Below are positions 6,365 to 14,179 of a stretch of DNA of 32,370 nucleotides, in pieces. This DNA comes from a virus: IMG/VR virus record IMGVR_UViG_3300034759_000313, positions 1-32,370 of that record; one strand, 5' to 3'. The position numbers were made by a program, and so were the translations under genes. Numbering within the stretch: position 1 is the stretch's first letter; every line of letters begins with the position of its first letter. Under the pieces are notes generated by a model. It was given only the letters and a program-made list of their open reading frames with translations. It was not told the origin of the DNA and did no database searches.

Positions 6365-8359
6365 ATGGCTAAAGCAGGTGCAATACGATTCGGGCGAGCG
6401 TTTGTCGAGTTGTTTGCCGACAATACACTTCTGGTGCGCGGCCTGCGCGCGGCGGAACGAAAACTCCGCGCGTTTGGTGCGTCGATTAGCCGACTTGGCC
6501 GTCAGATGGTTACATTGGGTGCGGTGATGTTTGCGCCCTTGGCGGCGGCGTCCAAGATATTTACCTCGATGGGCGACTCGTTGGACAAGATGTCCAAACG
6601 GACGGGTATCTCTGTTGAGAGTCTGTCTGGACTTGCGTTCGCCGCCGAGCAATCGGGTGCGGATATTAAGGCTTTTGAAGTAGGCGTACGGCGGATGCAG
6701 CGAACGATATTAGACGCCGAACGTGGGCTAAGCACTGCGACTGATGCCTTTGCGATGCTGGGGTTGTCGTTTCGGCAGCTCAAGGATTTAACGCCGGAAG
6801 AGCAGTTTACACTGATTGCCGACCGAATCAGCAAAATCAAAGACCCTACGCGGCAGGCGGCGGCGGCGATGATGATTTTCGGCCGCAGCGGAACATCGCT
6901 GATTCCGATGATGAAGGACGGCGCGGCCGGCATCAATAAATTTATCGACGAAGCGCGGAAGATGGGAATCGTCATCCGAACAGAGGATGCGGCTGCGGCG
7001 GCGGCACTGAAGGATGCAATGAATGCATTATGGCGCGTCGTCAAGATGACAGCGTTTTGGGTGGGTTCCGCGTTGGCCGGCGAATTGAAAAAATTAACCG
7101 ACCGATTGAAAAATGTCATTATCCGCGTCAACGAATGGATTAGCCAGAACAGACAGATTATTGTAATCGTTGCAAAGATTGCAGCGGCCCTTGTCGCCGG
7201 TGGGATTGCGTTGATGGCATTTGGCACCAGCCTTAGCCTGCTGGGAATTGCATTTGGCAAACTGGCTGCGCTCATCACATTGATAGGGACTGGGCTTAAG
7301 GCATTGGGTGCGGTGATTGCTTTTTTGGCGCAGCCGATTGTGCTGGTGATTGGCGCATTGGCTGCGTTGGGAGCCTACCTGCTCTATGTAACCGGTGCTG
7401 GAGCCAAGGCATTAGGCTGGCTGGGTGAGCGATTCCGGCAACTCAAAAACGACGCGTCCGATGCCTATCAGGGAATCGCCGATGCATTGGCTGCCGGTGA
7501 TATAGCGTTGGCGGCACGGGTGCTGTGGCTGACGATGAAAATGGAGTGGACGCGGGGCGTGAATTTCCTTGAGAAAATCTGGTTGAACTTTCGAAACTTT
7601 TTTGTGCGCATTGCCTATGACGCGTTTGATGGTGCTCTTGCTGCGGCCGTGTCTGTATGGAATGCTCTTGAGGTCGGATGGATTGAGTTAACGTCGTTTT
7701 TGCAAAAGGCGTGGAATAATTTTTCCTCTTTTTTTGCGCGGACGTGGGAGAAAATGAAGGCCATCGCGACAAAGGTTGCATTGTGGATTATGAGGCTGTT
7801 TGACAGGTCGATTGATTTAGAGGCGGCCTACTCGATTGTGGATGAGGAAAAAGGCAGAGCCCTTGACAAAATCACACAAGAGCAGCAGTCCCGTCGCGCG
7901 GAGATAGAGCAGCGACGTCAATCGCGTCGTGCCGGTGTGGCGACAATGCGGGACGCGATGCTGGAGCAGATTGGCAAACAAAACGCAGAGCGGTATAAAG
8001 AGTTGGATGACGCCTATGCCGAGCGGATGCGACAGAATGCCAATGACCTCGACGAGGCGCGACGTGCCTGGCAGCAATCGCTTCAGGAGGCACGGCAAAA
8101 GCGATTTGCTCCAGCTGGAGGTCCTGAACAATTGAAAGCGCCTGGGAAACTTGCACTGCCGGAGATACCGTTGTTAGGTGAGCAATTTGACAAGCAGGCT
8201 GCACGCATTACAGCGGCCGGCGGGTTTAGCGGATTTTTGCGGTTTGGTGTTGAGGGTCAATCGGCCGCCGAGCGAACCGCTAACGGCGTTGAACAAATCG
8301 TCAAAAACACACGCGACCTGCTTGAGTTGGAGCGTGATAATCAGGAGGCTATTGTATGA
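6365..8359 (+). CDS. Tail tape measure protein
   Basis: 664 aa. This is one of the longest genes and follows the chaperone pair. The N-terminal ~120 residues match tape-measure starts (RGLRAAERKLRAFGASISRL, then GISVESLSGLAFAAEQSG). Residues ~260-345 are strongly hydrophobic, with several potential membrane segments, as expected for the part that enters the host envelope. Residues ~490-590 are a charged coiled coil (EEKGRALDKITQEQQSRRAE and onward). The protein sets tail length and helps DNA ejection; at ~0.15 nm per residue it predicts a tail near 100 nm. Its stop overlaps the next start (ATGAG). No peptidase or lysozyme motif was seen. Confidence 0.93.
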   Translation: MAKAGAIRFGRAFVELFADNTLLVRGLRAAERKLRAFGASISRLGRQMVTLGAVMFAPLAAASKIFTSMGDSLDKMSKRTGISVESLSGLAFAAEQSGADIKAFEVGVRRMQRTILDAERGLSTATDAFAMLGLSFRQLKDLTPEEQFTLIADRISKIKDPTRQAAAAMMIFGRSGTSLIPMMKDGAAGINKFIDEARKMGIVIRTEDAAAAAALKDAMNALWRVVKMTAFWVGSALAGELKKLTDRLKNVIIRVNEWISQNRQIIVIVAKIAAALVAGGIALMAFGTSLSLLGIAFGKLAALITLIGTGLKALGAVIAFLAQPIVLVIGALAALGAYLLYVTGAGAKALGWLGERFRQLKNDASDAYQGIADALAAGDIALAARVLWLTMKMEWTRGVNFLEKIWLNFRNFFVRIAYDAFDGALAAAVSVWNALEVGWIELTSFLQKAWNNFSSFFARTWEKMKAIATKVALWIMRLFDRSIDLEAAYSIVDEEKGRALDKITQEQQSRRAEIEQRRQSRRAGVATMRDAMLEQIGKQNAERYKELDDAYAERMRQNANDLDEARRAWQQSLQEARQKRFAPAGGPEQLKAPGKLALPEIPLLGEQFDKQAARITAAGGFSGFLRFGVEGQSAAERTANGVEQIVKNTRDLLELERDNQEAIV

Positions 8360-9168
8360 GCGCGATTGTCTCGCAAGGCATAGAGTCCCGTTATACGCCG
8401 GGTAAATCTGCCGAGTTTGTCTATATCATTCGAGGCGCGGAAAACGAAGCGGCTGTGCGTGATGCCGTATTGGCCGTTGCACCTGTGGTCTACGAGGGGC
8501 TGGCGCGGCGGTATCAACAGATTGAGACCATCCATTTTGACAGCACAAAAACAGACTCCAATATCCACTCATCGATGGTGTATTACGGGCAGGTGGAGCC
8601 GGAGGATAATACCTCGGCCTTTGATACGACCGGCGGCAGTCAGCATATCACGCAGTCGCCCTATACGGCGGCCAAGTATCCGGCCAACGCCCCGAATATG
8701 CAGGGAGCGATTGGATTCGACGGCGAGCGGGTCAATGGAACAGATATTGTCATACCGACGTATGAGTTTACGGAGACGCATATTAAGAGCCGGTCTCAGG
8801 TTGATACGGCGTATCGTTTTACTCTGTCTCAATTGACCGGCGGCGTGAACAATGCGGCGTTTCGCGGATTTGCCGCCGGAGAGGTGTTGTTTCGGGGCGT
8901 AACGGGTCAACTGGTCAATGTCGAAGACGATCAGCAGTGGCAGTTGAATTTCCGGTTTGCCGCCAGCCCGAACAGGACGGTGGCCAACGGCAATCCGATA
9001 ACGGTTGGCGCAATCACCAACGTTGAAAAGCTCGGCTGGGAATACCTCTGGGTATTATACGGAGATACCGTTGACGAGAACCGATTGGTACAGCAGCCGA
9101 CGGCCTGTTACGTGGAGCGGCTGTATCCGTTTGTAGATTTTAGCCGCCTCGGAATCGGAGTCTCGTAA
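8356..9168 (+). CDS. Distal tail protein, conserved hypothetical
   Basis: 270 aa. The ATG at 8356 overlaps the tape measure stop (ATGAGCG). The sequence is beta-rich. A conserved-looking core runs from GGSQHITQSPYTAAKYP through MQGAIGFDGERVNGTDIV to YEFTETHIKS, and the C-terminus reads YVERLYPFVDFSRLGIGVS. I associate this type of protein with the gene after the tape measure in planctomycete phages, but cannot name a characterised family. The position suggests a distal tail or tail-tip component. Confidence 0.88.
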   Translation: MSAIVSQGIESRYTPGKSAEFVYIIRGAENEAAVRDAVLAVAPVVYEGLARRYQQIETIHFDSTKTDSNIHSSMVYYGQVEPEDNTSAFDTTGGSQHITQSPYTAAKYPANAPNMQGAIGFDGERVNGTDIVIPTYEFTETHIKSRSQVDTAYRFTLSQLTGGVNNAAFRGFAAGEVLFRGVTGQLVNVEDDQQWQLNFRFAASPNRTVANGNPITVGAITNVEKLGWEYLWVLYGDTVDENRLVQQPTACYVERLYPFVDFSRLGIGVS

Positions 9169-9169
9169 G

Positions 9170-9922
9170 ATGGCAAAGACCGTCAGGATAACAGAGCCGA
9201 CGTGGCGTAAGATTGATCGTCTCCTCAAAGATGAGCAGGCATCGCGGACTGTTTTGCCTTTGACCGGCGCCGGAACAAATATTATCCGCGTCCGAAATAA
9301 TACAGCCGACATTATCAATCGGTTTGGCGCGCTCGGCGTCTCCGGAAGCGTGATTGAGATGGCGGTTGAAAACCCAAGTCATAACATTATCGTCGATGGT
9401 TATACACCCTCGGCTATTGACCACGCCAACGGCAAATTTGTTATTTGTGCCGAGCCAATCCAAAGCGGCAGGATAGGCCGTGCTTATGCTGCCGGTGTAA
9501 CAGCAGCGATAGTCAATGTCGTTGATGAAAGTCATACTTATGCGGATATCGACGACGGGCAATATTGTCTCAAAAGCGCGGAAAGCGGAACGTGCGCTAT
9601 CCTCTGGAAAGAGTCCGGCACAGGCCAATTACTTGCTATCGTACGGTTTGGCGGCGCAGGCAGTGTTGGAACAAGCATACGCAAGGCCTATTGTCTTACT
9701 GCTGGCGGCGTTGGCAATACAATTAATTGCACATTGGATCATATCACGGGTGAGGTTGTTGTCGTTTTTTGCTCCATCATTGGAGCGGTTAATTTGGTCG
9801 ATTGTTTCCCAACTTTGTCGGTTGGCACAATGATGCCGGTCTGGTATGATAATCGAGATTATAAGTGGCGGTCGTTATGGTGGTTCCAAGCCCACGAGCC
9901 TTGCCCTGAGGTGCCGGTCTAA
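9170..9922 (+). CDS. Hypothetical tail-tip region protein
   Basis: 250 aa, ATG one base after the preceding stop. The N-terminus contains ITEPTWRKIDRLLKDEQ (helical), then a beta-rich body with several cysteines and the aromatic ending DYKWRSLWWFQAHEPCPEVPV. No known domain was recognised. Its stop overlaps the next ATG (TAATG). From context it is a tail-tip or fibre-attachment protein. Confidence 0.85.
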   Translation: MAKTVRITEPTWRKIDRLLKDEQASRTVLPLTGAGTNIIRVRNNTADIINRFGALGVSGSVIEMAVENPSHNIIVDGYTPSAIDHANGKFVICAEPIQSGRIGRAYAAGVTAAIVNVVDESHTYADIDDGQYCLKSAESGTCAILWKESGTGQLLAIVRFGGAGSVGTSIRKAYCLTAGGVGNTINCTLDHITGEVVVVFCSIIGAVNLVDCFPTLSVGTMMPVWYDNRDYKWRSLWWFQAHEPCPEVPV

Positions 9923-10947
9923 TGCATCCCGGCATAATTACCCCTGGCAAGATGCTGATAACGCCCAATGGCAAGATTGGCCGATGTCCATCATATACTT
10001 ATCAATTTGTCGAAGGGTCGGTGGGCTGTCCTTGCTATCTCAATCCTAACCCACCCCCTTGGGATAGCCAAGCCATCTATCAATGGGGTGATTGTGTGAG
10101 CTATGATGATAAGCTCTGGTATTCATGGTACGATGGGCCCAGTCAAGGAGATGAGCCCGGCGTAAGCCCAGTTTGGGAAACCTATAGTCTTAAAAGTTGC
10201 GACAATGAAGATTGGCACAGCATCCCACCTTTTGGCGGGATCGGCAAAACACCATTTGTTTATGGATTATCAGTTGATGTCACCGGTCACAAAGCCGTCC
10301 AGTGGTCGTATGGATCAGAGACATATTGGTATAATTCGACGGCGCGAGTTCAAGCGTATTTTAATCTTTATTATCAAGAAGGTTGTGGATGGAAAAATTA
10401 TGGGCCTTTTGGATTCCTGTATGAGTATAGTACGGAAGGAGAGTCAGAAGATGGTCCTTGGAGTCAGGAGGGTGTGCTGACACAAGATGACCTCTCTTTT
10501 CGTAGTGCCAGTTTGATACTTTGTGATGTTGAACGGCTTATTCCGTTAACTTCCGTAGGCTTTAGTTTTTCAATTTATTCCGCTTTATGTACAAGCGGTG
10601 GGGGTGAGATACCATGCCATGCACTACCGTTTGGTGGCGCTAGTGGGCTCATTCAAATTCAGGATTTACCAGGATGTACGTTACAGGATTCCATCAATTT
10701 TTCGCTCGATTGGCCAATTGATGAAGTGTACGACTCAGGAACCAATACAGCCAATGGACGGATTTCCTGGCGGCCGTTGGATTGTGATTATGCGTTATGG
10801 GATTTCGATACCGTTTACGAGATGGATGCCTGCGTCGCCTGCGGGGGGCAATTTTATCGCTCGTGCGCCTCAAATAATCAAGGGCATCGACCGGAGGCCG
10901 ATGCCAGCAATATCTGCGAGACGGGTTATTGGTGGAGGCTGACCTGA
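9922..10947 (+). CDS. Tail protein with two CBM5/12 (chitin-binding type 3)-like modules
   Basis: 341 aa with many cysteines and tryptophans. Residues 47-88 fit a CBM5/12 module: WDSQAIYQWGDCVSY, then KLWYSWY, GDEPGVSPVWETY. This is the usual W-x(5)-Y-x(2)-G-D-x-V-x-Y ... L-W ... G-x-x-P-G ... W pattern. Residues ~291-341 hold a second, more diverged copy (LWDFDTVYEMDACV through QFYRSCASN to GYWWRLT). Between them is a beta-rich domain. CBM5/12 modules bind chitin or related polysaccharide, so this is a candidate receptor-binding protein. It overlaps the next gene (TGATG). No catalytic domain was seen. Confidence 0.85.
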   Translation: MHPGIITPGKMLITPNGKIGRCPSYTYQFVEGSVGCPCYLNPNPPPWDSQAIYQWGDCVSYDDKLWYSWYDGPSQGDEPGVSPVWETYSLKSCDNEDWHSIPPFGGIGKTPFVYGLSVDVTGHKAVQWSYGSETYWYNSTARVQAYFNLYYQEGCGWKNYGPFGFLYEYSTEGESEDGPWSQEGVLTQDDLSFRSASLILCDVERLIPLTSVGFSFSIYSALCTSGGGEIPCHALPFGGASGLIQIQDLPGCTLQDSINFSLDWPIDEVYDSGTNTANGRISWRPLDCDYALWDFDTVYEMDACVACGGQFYRSCASNNQGHRPEADASNICETGYWWRLT

Positions 10948-11315
10948 TGGGCTGCTGCGGAGGTCATAACGGCAAATTTCACGCGGTCAAAAATATCATC
11001 AGCGGCCACGCCAACCGATTGTTTGATCAGATATTTATCGTCCGCGGGAAACGATACGAACAGGCCCAATCGCGCGAAGAGGTCTGCCGTCGATGCGATC
11101 AGGCGACCTGGCTGCGTAAGGATGAGTACCTCAAATGGCTGGCAGATCACAAGATTGAGGTCATCACGCACATCGACGATTTAACAGCCCTGCCGCCGTT
11201 GGACAGTCAGCCCTATGCGCCGGGAAAATCTCTGTTTTGCCGCCTGTGCAAATGCTGGATACCGGCCAAATGTTATAGCCCTGACGCCCATTGTCCGCTG
11301 GGCCGCTGGCCCTAA
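10947..11315 (+). CDS. Conserved cysteine-rich, likely zinc-binding protein at the end of the tail operon
   Basis: 122 aa from the ATG at 10947, which overlaps the preceding stop; a GTG at 10929 would add six residues. The cysteines are MGCCGGHNG, EEVCRRCDQATWL, then LFCRLCKCWIPAKC with a final CPLGRW. This gives at least two possible zinc sites. The middle (EYLKWLADHKIEVITHIDDL) is helical. I recognise the overall pattern as recurrent in phages of this type but know no function. It is the last gene of the late block; the next gene has its own promoter. Confidence 0.83.
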   Translation: MGCCGGHNGKFHAVKNIISGHANRLFDQIFIVRGKRYEQAQSREEVCRRCDQATWLRKDEYLKWLADHKIEVITHIDDLTALPPLDSQPYAPGKSLFCRLCKCWIPAKCYSPDAHCPLGRWP

Positions 11316-11491
11316 ACGAGTATGGATGAGTACAATAATCACAGTTTTTTTCAAAACCATTTATCGGCTGGATTTTTCGCGGGTTCCGACCTCGGTTTTT
11401 GCGTAAATGCAGTTTTTTTGTTGCCATAAACCATTAAAAATCAATCATTTACAACAATTTGCAGATTTTTTCAAAAAAAAGGTTTTTCCAC

Positions 11492-11520
11492 TTGACCTGC
11501 CCCTGAAAATAGTGTATATT
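11492..11520 (+). promoter_or_regulatory. Sigma70-type promoter with AT-rich UP element
   Basis: TTGACC (11492-11497), a 17-base spacer and TATATT (11515-11520); transcription should start near 11527. The bases before the -35 box (about 11466-11489) are runs of T and A that could act as an UP element. This is the best promoter match in the window. The intergenic region 11316-11577 holds only this promoter and short T-tracts; I see no strong terminator for the tail operon, only a weak CCGA-CC-TCGG stem followed by T5 near 11385-11400. Confidence 0.75.
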
Positions 11521-11577
11521 ATAATTATAAGAGACAAGGGAAAAGAAACCAGAAACCAAAAATCGAAAGGGGTAAAA

Positions 11578-11823
11578 ATGAAAACGATCATTTACAATGG
11601 CAAAAAAATCACACTCACCAATGACGCACACCTTGCAGGAGGATCTTTTCCGGTCGGCTCGGATGGCATGTATAATGGCAATTGGTATGAGGCCGCCGGT
11701 CAAGACGAGAACGGCGTAGAGTACATTGTACGCTGGACTAATGTTGACTGGGACAGCATCGAGGACGGGGATGAGGGCGACGCCTGTGATTGGGACAACC
11801 CGGACTACGTTAACGAGATTTAA
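11578..11823 (+). CDS. Small acidic protein, unknown
   Basis: 81 aa. The ATG at 11578 follows GAAAGGGGTAAAA and lies ~50 bases after the predicted transcription start; the frame is open upstream but overlaps the promoter. The C-terminus is very acidic (DWDSIEDGDEGDACDWDNP). The N-terminal MKTIIYNGKKITLTNDAHL and YEAAGQDENGVEYIVRW look like a small beta domain. Similar short proteins ending in an ACDWDNP-like string occur in other phages, as far as I recall, without known function. The charge could suit DNA mimicry or protein binding, but this is speculation. Confidence 0.8.
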   Translation: MKTIIYNGKKITLTNDAHLAGGSFPVGSDGMYNGNWYEAAGQDENGVEYIVRWTNVDWDSIEDGDEGDACDWDNPDYVNEI

Positions 11824-11852
11824 CAAGCATTTTTGCCCTGTGGAATGTGTCG

Positions 11853-11948
11853 ATGAAATCCCGCGAATACACAAAAAACGTAATTAAACCTTTTTGGAGT
11901 AGAAAAATGAAGACAGATCAGGTTAAGAGAGCAGCGGGACAAAGTTAA
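11853..11948 (+). CDS. Very small basic ORF (31 aa, or 13 aa from the inner start)
   Basis: The ATG at 11853 gives a 31-residue basic peptide. An in-frame ATG at 11907 with a better ribosome site (TTTTTGGAGT) gives only MKTDQVKRAAGQS. Two strong hairpins follow at once. It may be a leader peptide, or not translated at all. Confidence 0.3.
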   Translation: MKSREYTKNVIKPFWSRKMKTDQVKRAAGQS

Positions 11949-11957
11949 TCGGGTTTA

Positions 11958-12004
11958 GCCCCCTCCGGGGGCGGCCATAAGCCGGGGCAGGTTCTCTGCC
12001 CCGG
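11958..12004 (+). promoter_or_regulatory. Two consecutive GC-rich hairpins
   Basis: The first stem is GCCCCC (11958-11963) / GGGGGC (11967-11972). The second is a perfect 9-bp stem CCGGGGCAG (11982-11990) / CTGCCCCGG (11996-12004) with loop GTTCT. Neither is followed by a T-run, so intrinsic termination is unlikely. They lie between the small ORF and the ribosome site of the beta-helix gene, and may stabilise the mRNA or block readthrough. Confidence 0.55.
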
Positions 12005-12028
12005 TACGCTTTGAAAGGAAAACGAATT

Positions 12029-12886
12029 ATGAAATGGAAAGAGATCAAAAATTGGGAGCGTGTGGCCGGCTGGTACATTGAGCCGGCCACAGAGACGAAA
12101 TACTGTTACGTTGGCGACGACGTGCAGCTGGGCGACGATGTCTGGCTGGGCGCCGGCGTCTGGCTGGGAAACGACGTGCAACTGGGCGCCCGCGTCCGGC
12201 TGGGCGCCCGCGTCCGGCTGGGCAACGGCGTCCGGCTGGGCGACGACGTGCAACTGGGCGCCGGCGTCTGGCTGGGAAACGACGTGCAACTGGGCGCCAG
12301 CGTCCGGTTGGGCAACTTCGTCCGGCTGGGCGACTCCGTCCGGTTGGGCAACTCCGTCCGGCTGGGCGACGACGTGCAACTGGGCGCCGGCGTCTGGCTG
12401 GGCGACGGCGTCCGGCTGGGCCACGACGTCCGGCTGGGAAACGACGTGCAGCTGGGCGCCAGCGTCCGGCTGGGCGACGGCGTCCGGCTGGGCTCCCGCG
12501 TCTGTCTGGGAAACGACGTGCAGCTGGGCGCCCGCGTCCGGCTGGGAAACGACGTGCAGCTGGGCGCCAGCGTCCGGTTGGGCAACTCCGTCCGGCTGGG
12601 CGACGACGTTCGGCTGGGCGACTTCGTCCGGCTGGGCGACGACGTCCAAGTGCCCGTGTATCAGTCATGGTCGTTTGCCATCCACTGGCACGCTCCGGGG
12701 ACGATTCGAGCGGGTTGTATCATCGGGCCGTTTGACCGGTGCCTCGCCAACGTCCGGCAGGTTGCCGCCGAGCACGGCTATCCGCCGGACGAGCAGGAGC
12801 GATATGCGGGATTTATACGGCAAATTATTGAGTGGGAAAAGTTAATGGGCGATAAGGTCGGTTTCGCCCGACTCGATGCCACATAA
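12029..12886 (+). CDS. Hexapeptide-repeat (left-handed beta-helix) protein
   Basis: 285 aa. I chose the ATG at 12029 because GAAAGGAAAA lies just upstream; a TTG at 12011 would start inside that site. After ~29 N-terminal residues come 30 tandem hexapeptides of pattern x-x-V-x-L-G, enough for ten three-sided coils of a left-handed beta-helix. The C-terminal ~75 residues (FAIHWHAPGTIRAGCIIG, then a helical YPPDEQERYAGFIRQIIEW) resemble a cap seen in phage hexapeptide proteins. Classical members are acyltransferases, but the catalytic His and loops of those enzymes were not seen, and this repeat is unusually uniform. Structural or binding use is more likely than catalysis. The function is unknown. 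Confidence 0.85.
   Translation: MKWKEIKNWERVAGWYIEPATETKYCYVGDDVQLGDDVWLGAGVWLGNDVQLGARVRLGARVRLGNGVRLGDDVQLGAGVWLGNDVQLGASVRLGNFVRLGDSVRLGNSVRLGDDVQLGAGVWLGDGVRLGHDVRLGNDVQLGASVRLGDGVRLGSRVCLGNDVQLGARVRLGNDVQLGASVRLGNSVRLGDDVRLGDFVRLGDDVQVPVYQSWSFAIHWHAPGTIRAGCIIGPFDRCLANVRQVAAEHGYPPDEQERYAGFIRQIIEWEKLMGDKVGFARLDAT
12116..12655 (+). repeat. 30 tandem 18-bp units (coding minisatellite)
   Basis: Thirty consecutive 18-base units encode xxVxLG. Many are near-identical at the DNA level (for example GTCCGGCTGGGC and GACGACGTGCAACTGGGC recur), and higher-order blocks such as DDVQLG-AGVWLG-NDVQLG repeat. This points to recent unequal exchange or slippage. The other five frames are also open here because of the periodicity; those ORFs are shadows. 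Confidence 0.95.
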
Positions 12887-12967
12887 TGAGCATTGTACTG
12901 TCTTGTTCGCTGCCTGCACAGGGCATCGTCCTGAGCGCCCATTAAAACAATGGACGGGCGATGAAAT

Positions 12968-12999
12968 TGAACAAATAGCCACGGCGTATGGGTTATAAT
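12968..12999 (+). promoter_or_regulatory. Possible promoter before the Csx16-like gene
   Basis: A perfect -10 box TATAAT lies at 12994-12999. The nearest -35-like sequence, TTGAAC (12968-12973), is 20 bases away, longer than the usual 17. Transcription would start near 13006, giving a short leader with AAGGAG just before the ATG at 13025. The -10 is strong but the -35 is weak. Confidence 0.45.
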
Positions 13000-13024
13000 T
13001 GCTCAGAGAGCAAGGAGACTGAAA

Positions 13025-13477
13025 ATGAACAACATCATCGTTGTGAGTCGGCACAAAAATGCTATCCGGTTCATCGCTGACCAACTGATGGCAGCGATGA
13101 AACACAACCCCCGTATTATGCGGGGGCACCCCTACCTCACTTATTACGAGGCGGGGGAAGATTACATTGATTTTTTCACGGAGGAGGGTGGCTATATTGT
13201 TGAGTCTGTCCCTCTCTATCGATACGATGTTAACTCTGATATTGTCAAGGGCAAGGTAGTCATCGGCAATCTGCCGTTGTCCTTGGCCGCACAATGCGAC
13301 CGCTATTATGCCGTTGAGCACGACAGCGGACGAGCGGATGATGGCACGGAGCAATTTGTGCTACGGGCTTACGAGATTGAATATGTACCAGCGATTTGCC
13401 CGGATTGTTTTTCGGTTGACATCAAAATGCGCGAAAATGGCATTGAATGCCTCCTATGTGGTGCTTATTACGGTTAA
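13025..13477 (+). CDS. Csx16-like protein with C-terminal zinc ribbon (candidate ring nuclease / anti-CRISPR)
   Basis: 150 aa. The N-terminus MNNIIVVSRHKNAIRFI and the later VKGKVVIGNLPLSLAAQCDR match the two signature regions of the Csx16 (VVA1548) family: a first strand ending in [ST]RH followed by a helix, and G-x-x-V-x-G-x-L-P-x-x-L-A-A. Csx16 proteins accompany type III CRISPR systems and are thought to be ring nucleases that degrade cyclic oligoadenylate; diverged relatives occur in phages. Here an extra ~35 residues (about 26-75) separate the two regions, and the end adds CPDC ... CLLC, a zinc ribbon not usual for the family. The ATG at 13025 follows AAGGAG. A terminator follows the gene, so it may be transcribed alone. 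The fold call is from motif reading; activity is inferred. Confidence 0.85.
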   Translation: MNNIIVVSRHKNAIRFIADQLMAAMKHNPRIMRGHPYLTYYEAGEDYIDFFTEEGGYIVESVPLYRYDVNSDIVKGKVVIGNLPLSLAAQCDRYYAVEHDSGRADDGTEQFVLRAYEIEYVPAICPDCFSVDIKMRENGIECLLCGAYYG

Positions 13478-13493
13478 TTGTTTTTTACCCCTG

Positions 13494-13524
13494 GCCCTCG
13501 TCGCTCGTTGCGGCGGGGGCTTTT
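13494..13524 (+). terminator. Rho-independent terminator
   Basis: An 11-bp stem, 13494-13504 with 13510-13520 (two G-U pairs), encloses loop TCGTT and is followed by TTTT. It separates the Csx16-like gene from the SSB gene. Confidence 0.65.
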
Positions 13525-13555
13525 GGTGGAATGAAAATCAAAGAAAGGAACGATT

Positions 13556-13990
13556 ATGGCCAATTTGAACAAAGTGTTGTTAATGGGCAATCTGACCCGC
13601 GACCCGCAATTGTCGTATCTGCCCAGCCAGACGGCGGTTGTTGATTTTGGGCTGGCGGTCAATCGCCGCTACAAAAAACAGGACGGTACAATGGCCGATG
13701 AACCCTGTTTTGTCGATTGTCGGATGTTTGGCAAACGCGCCGAAACGATCAATCGCTACTTCAAAAAGGGCGAGCCGATCTTTGTCGAAGGGCGGCTTCA
13801 ATACGACCAGTGGCAGGCGCCGGACGGGTCGCGAAAAAGCCGTCTTCGCGTGTTTGTCGAAAATTTTGAGTTCATCGGCAGGGCCTCCGGCGAGCAAAAC
13901 ACCAGCAGTAGCGGCTTTGGCGGCGCGCCTATCACTGACAGGCAGGATGTGCTTGCTAATGCCGGCGATGATGACGATATCCCGTTTTGA
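13556..13990 (+). CDS. ssb: Single-stranded DNA-binding protein
   Basis: 144 aa. It starts MANLNKVLLMGNLTRDPQL, the classical bacterial SSB beginning; the OB-fold spans about residues 1-110 with FVDCRMFGKRAETINRYFKK and GEPIFVEGRLQYDQW in the expected places. A flexible linker leads to the acidic tip DDDDIPF, which binds partner proteins such as polymerase, helicase and recombination factors. The length is slightly shorter than E. coli SSB. It coats single-stranded DNA in phage replication and recombination. The ATG at 13556 follows AAAGGAACG. Confidence 0.96.
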   Translation: MANLNKVLLMGNLTRDPQLSYLPSQTAVVDFGLAVNRRYKKQDGTMADEPCFVDCRMFGKRAETINRYFKKGEPIFVEGRLQYDQWQAPDGSRKSRLRVFVENFEFIGRASGEQNTSSSGFGGAPITDRQDVLANAGDDDDIPF

Positions 13991-14014
13991 CCTGTTATCA
14001 AGGAGAGCATAACA

Positions 14015-14179
14015 ATGCTTAAATACACGTGCTTTTACCATCCAGACAGGCCGCCCTTTGTGGATGTCGGGAAAAATGGGAAACATTTTTTTATTTGTTT
14101 GGAGTGTTATAAAAAACAGGAACGTGAAAAATGGAAAAAGGATTGTGATAATGCTGAAAAAACTATGGAGACTCATTAA
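14015..14179 (+). CDS. Small zinc-binding protein, 54 aa
   Basis: The ATG at 14015 follows AAGGAGAGCA. The sequence has YTCFYHPDRPPFV and FFICLECYKKQE, i.e. C-x2-H and C-x2-C spaced like a zinc knuckle, followed by a charged Lys/Glu helix. No function is known. Its 3' end overlaps the start of the next ORF in another frame. Confidence 0.6.
   Translation: MLKYTCFYHPDRPPFVDVGKNGKHFFICLECYKKQEREKWKKDCDNAEKTMETH

Noticed and set aside
6502-7278. 258-aa minus-strand ORF under the tape measure gene
   Set aside because: Shadow of the alanine-rich tape measure codons; no domain and opposite to all other genes.
12116-12655. Possible CRISPR array because of regular repeats
   Set aside because: Units are contiguous 18-mers without unique spacers and encode a regular beta-helix protein in frame.
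12045-12668. Long ORFs on the minus strand and in other frames across the hexapeptide repeat region
   Set aside because: They arise from the 18-bp periodicity, which keeps all frames open; they have low-complexity Pro/Arg/Ser or Ala/Gln composition and no start context.
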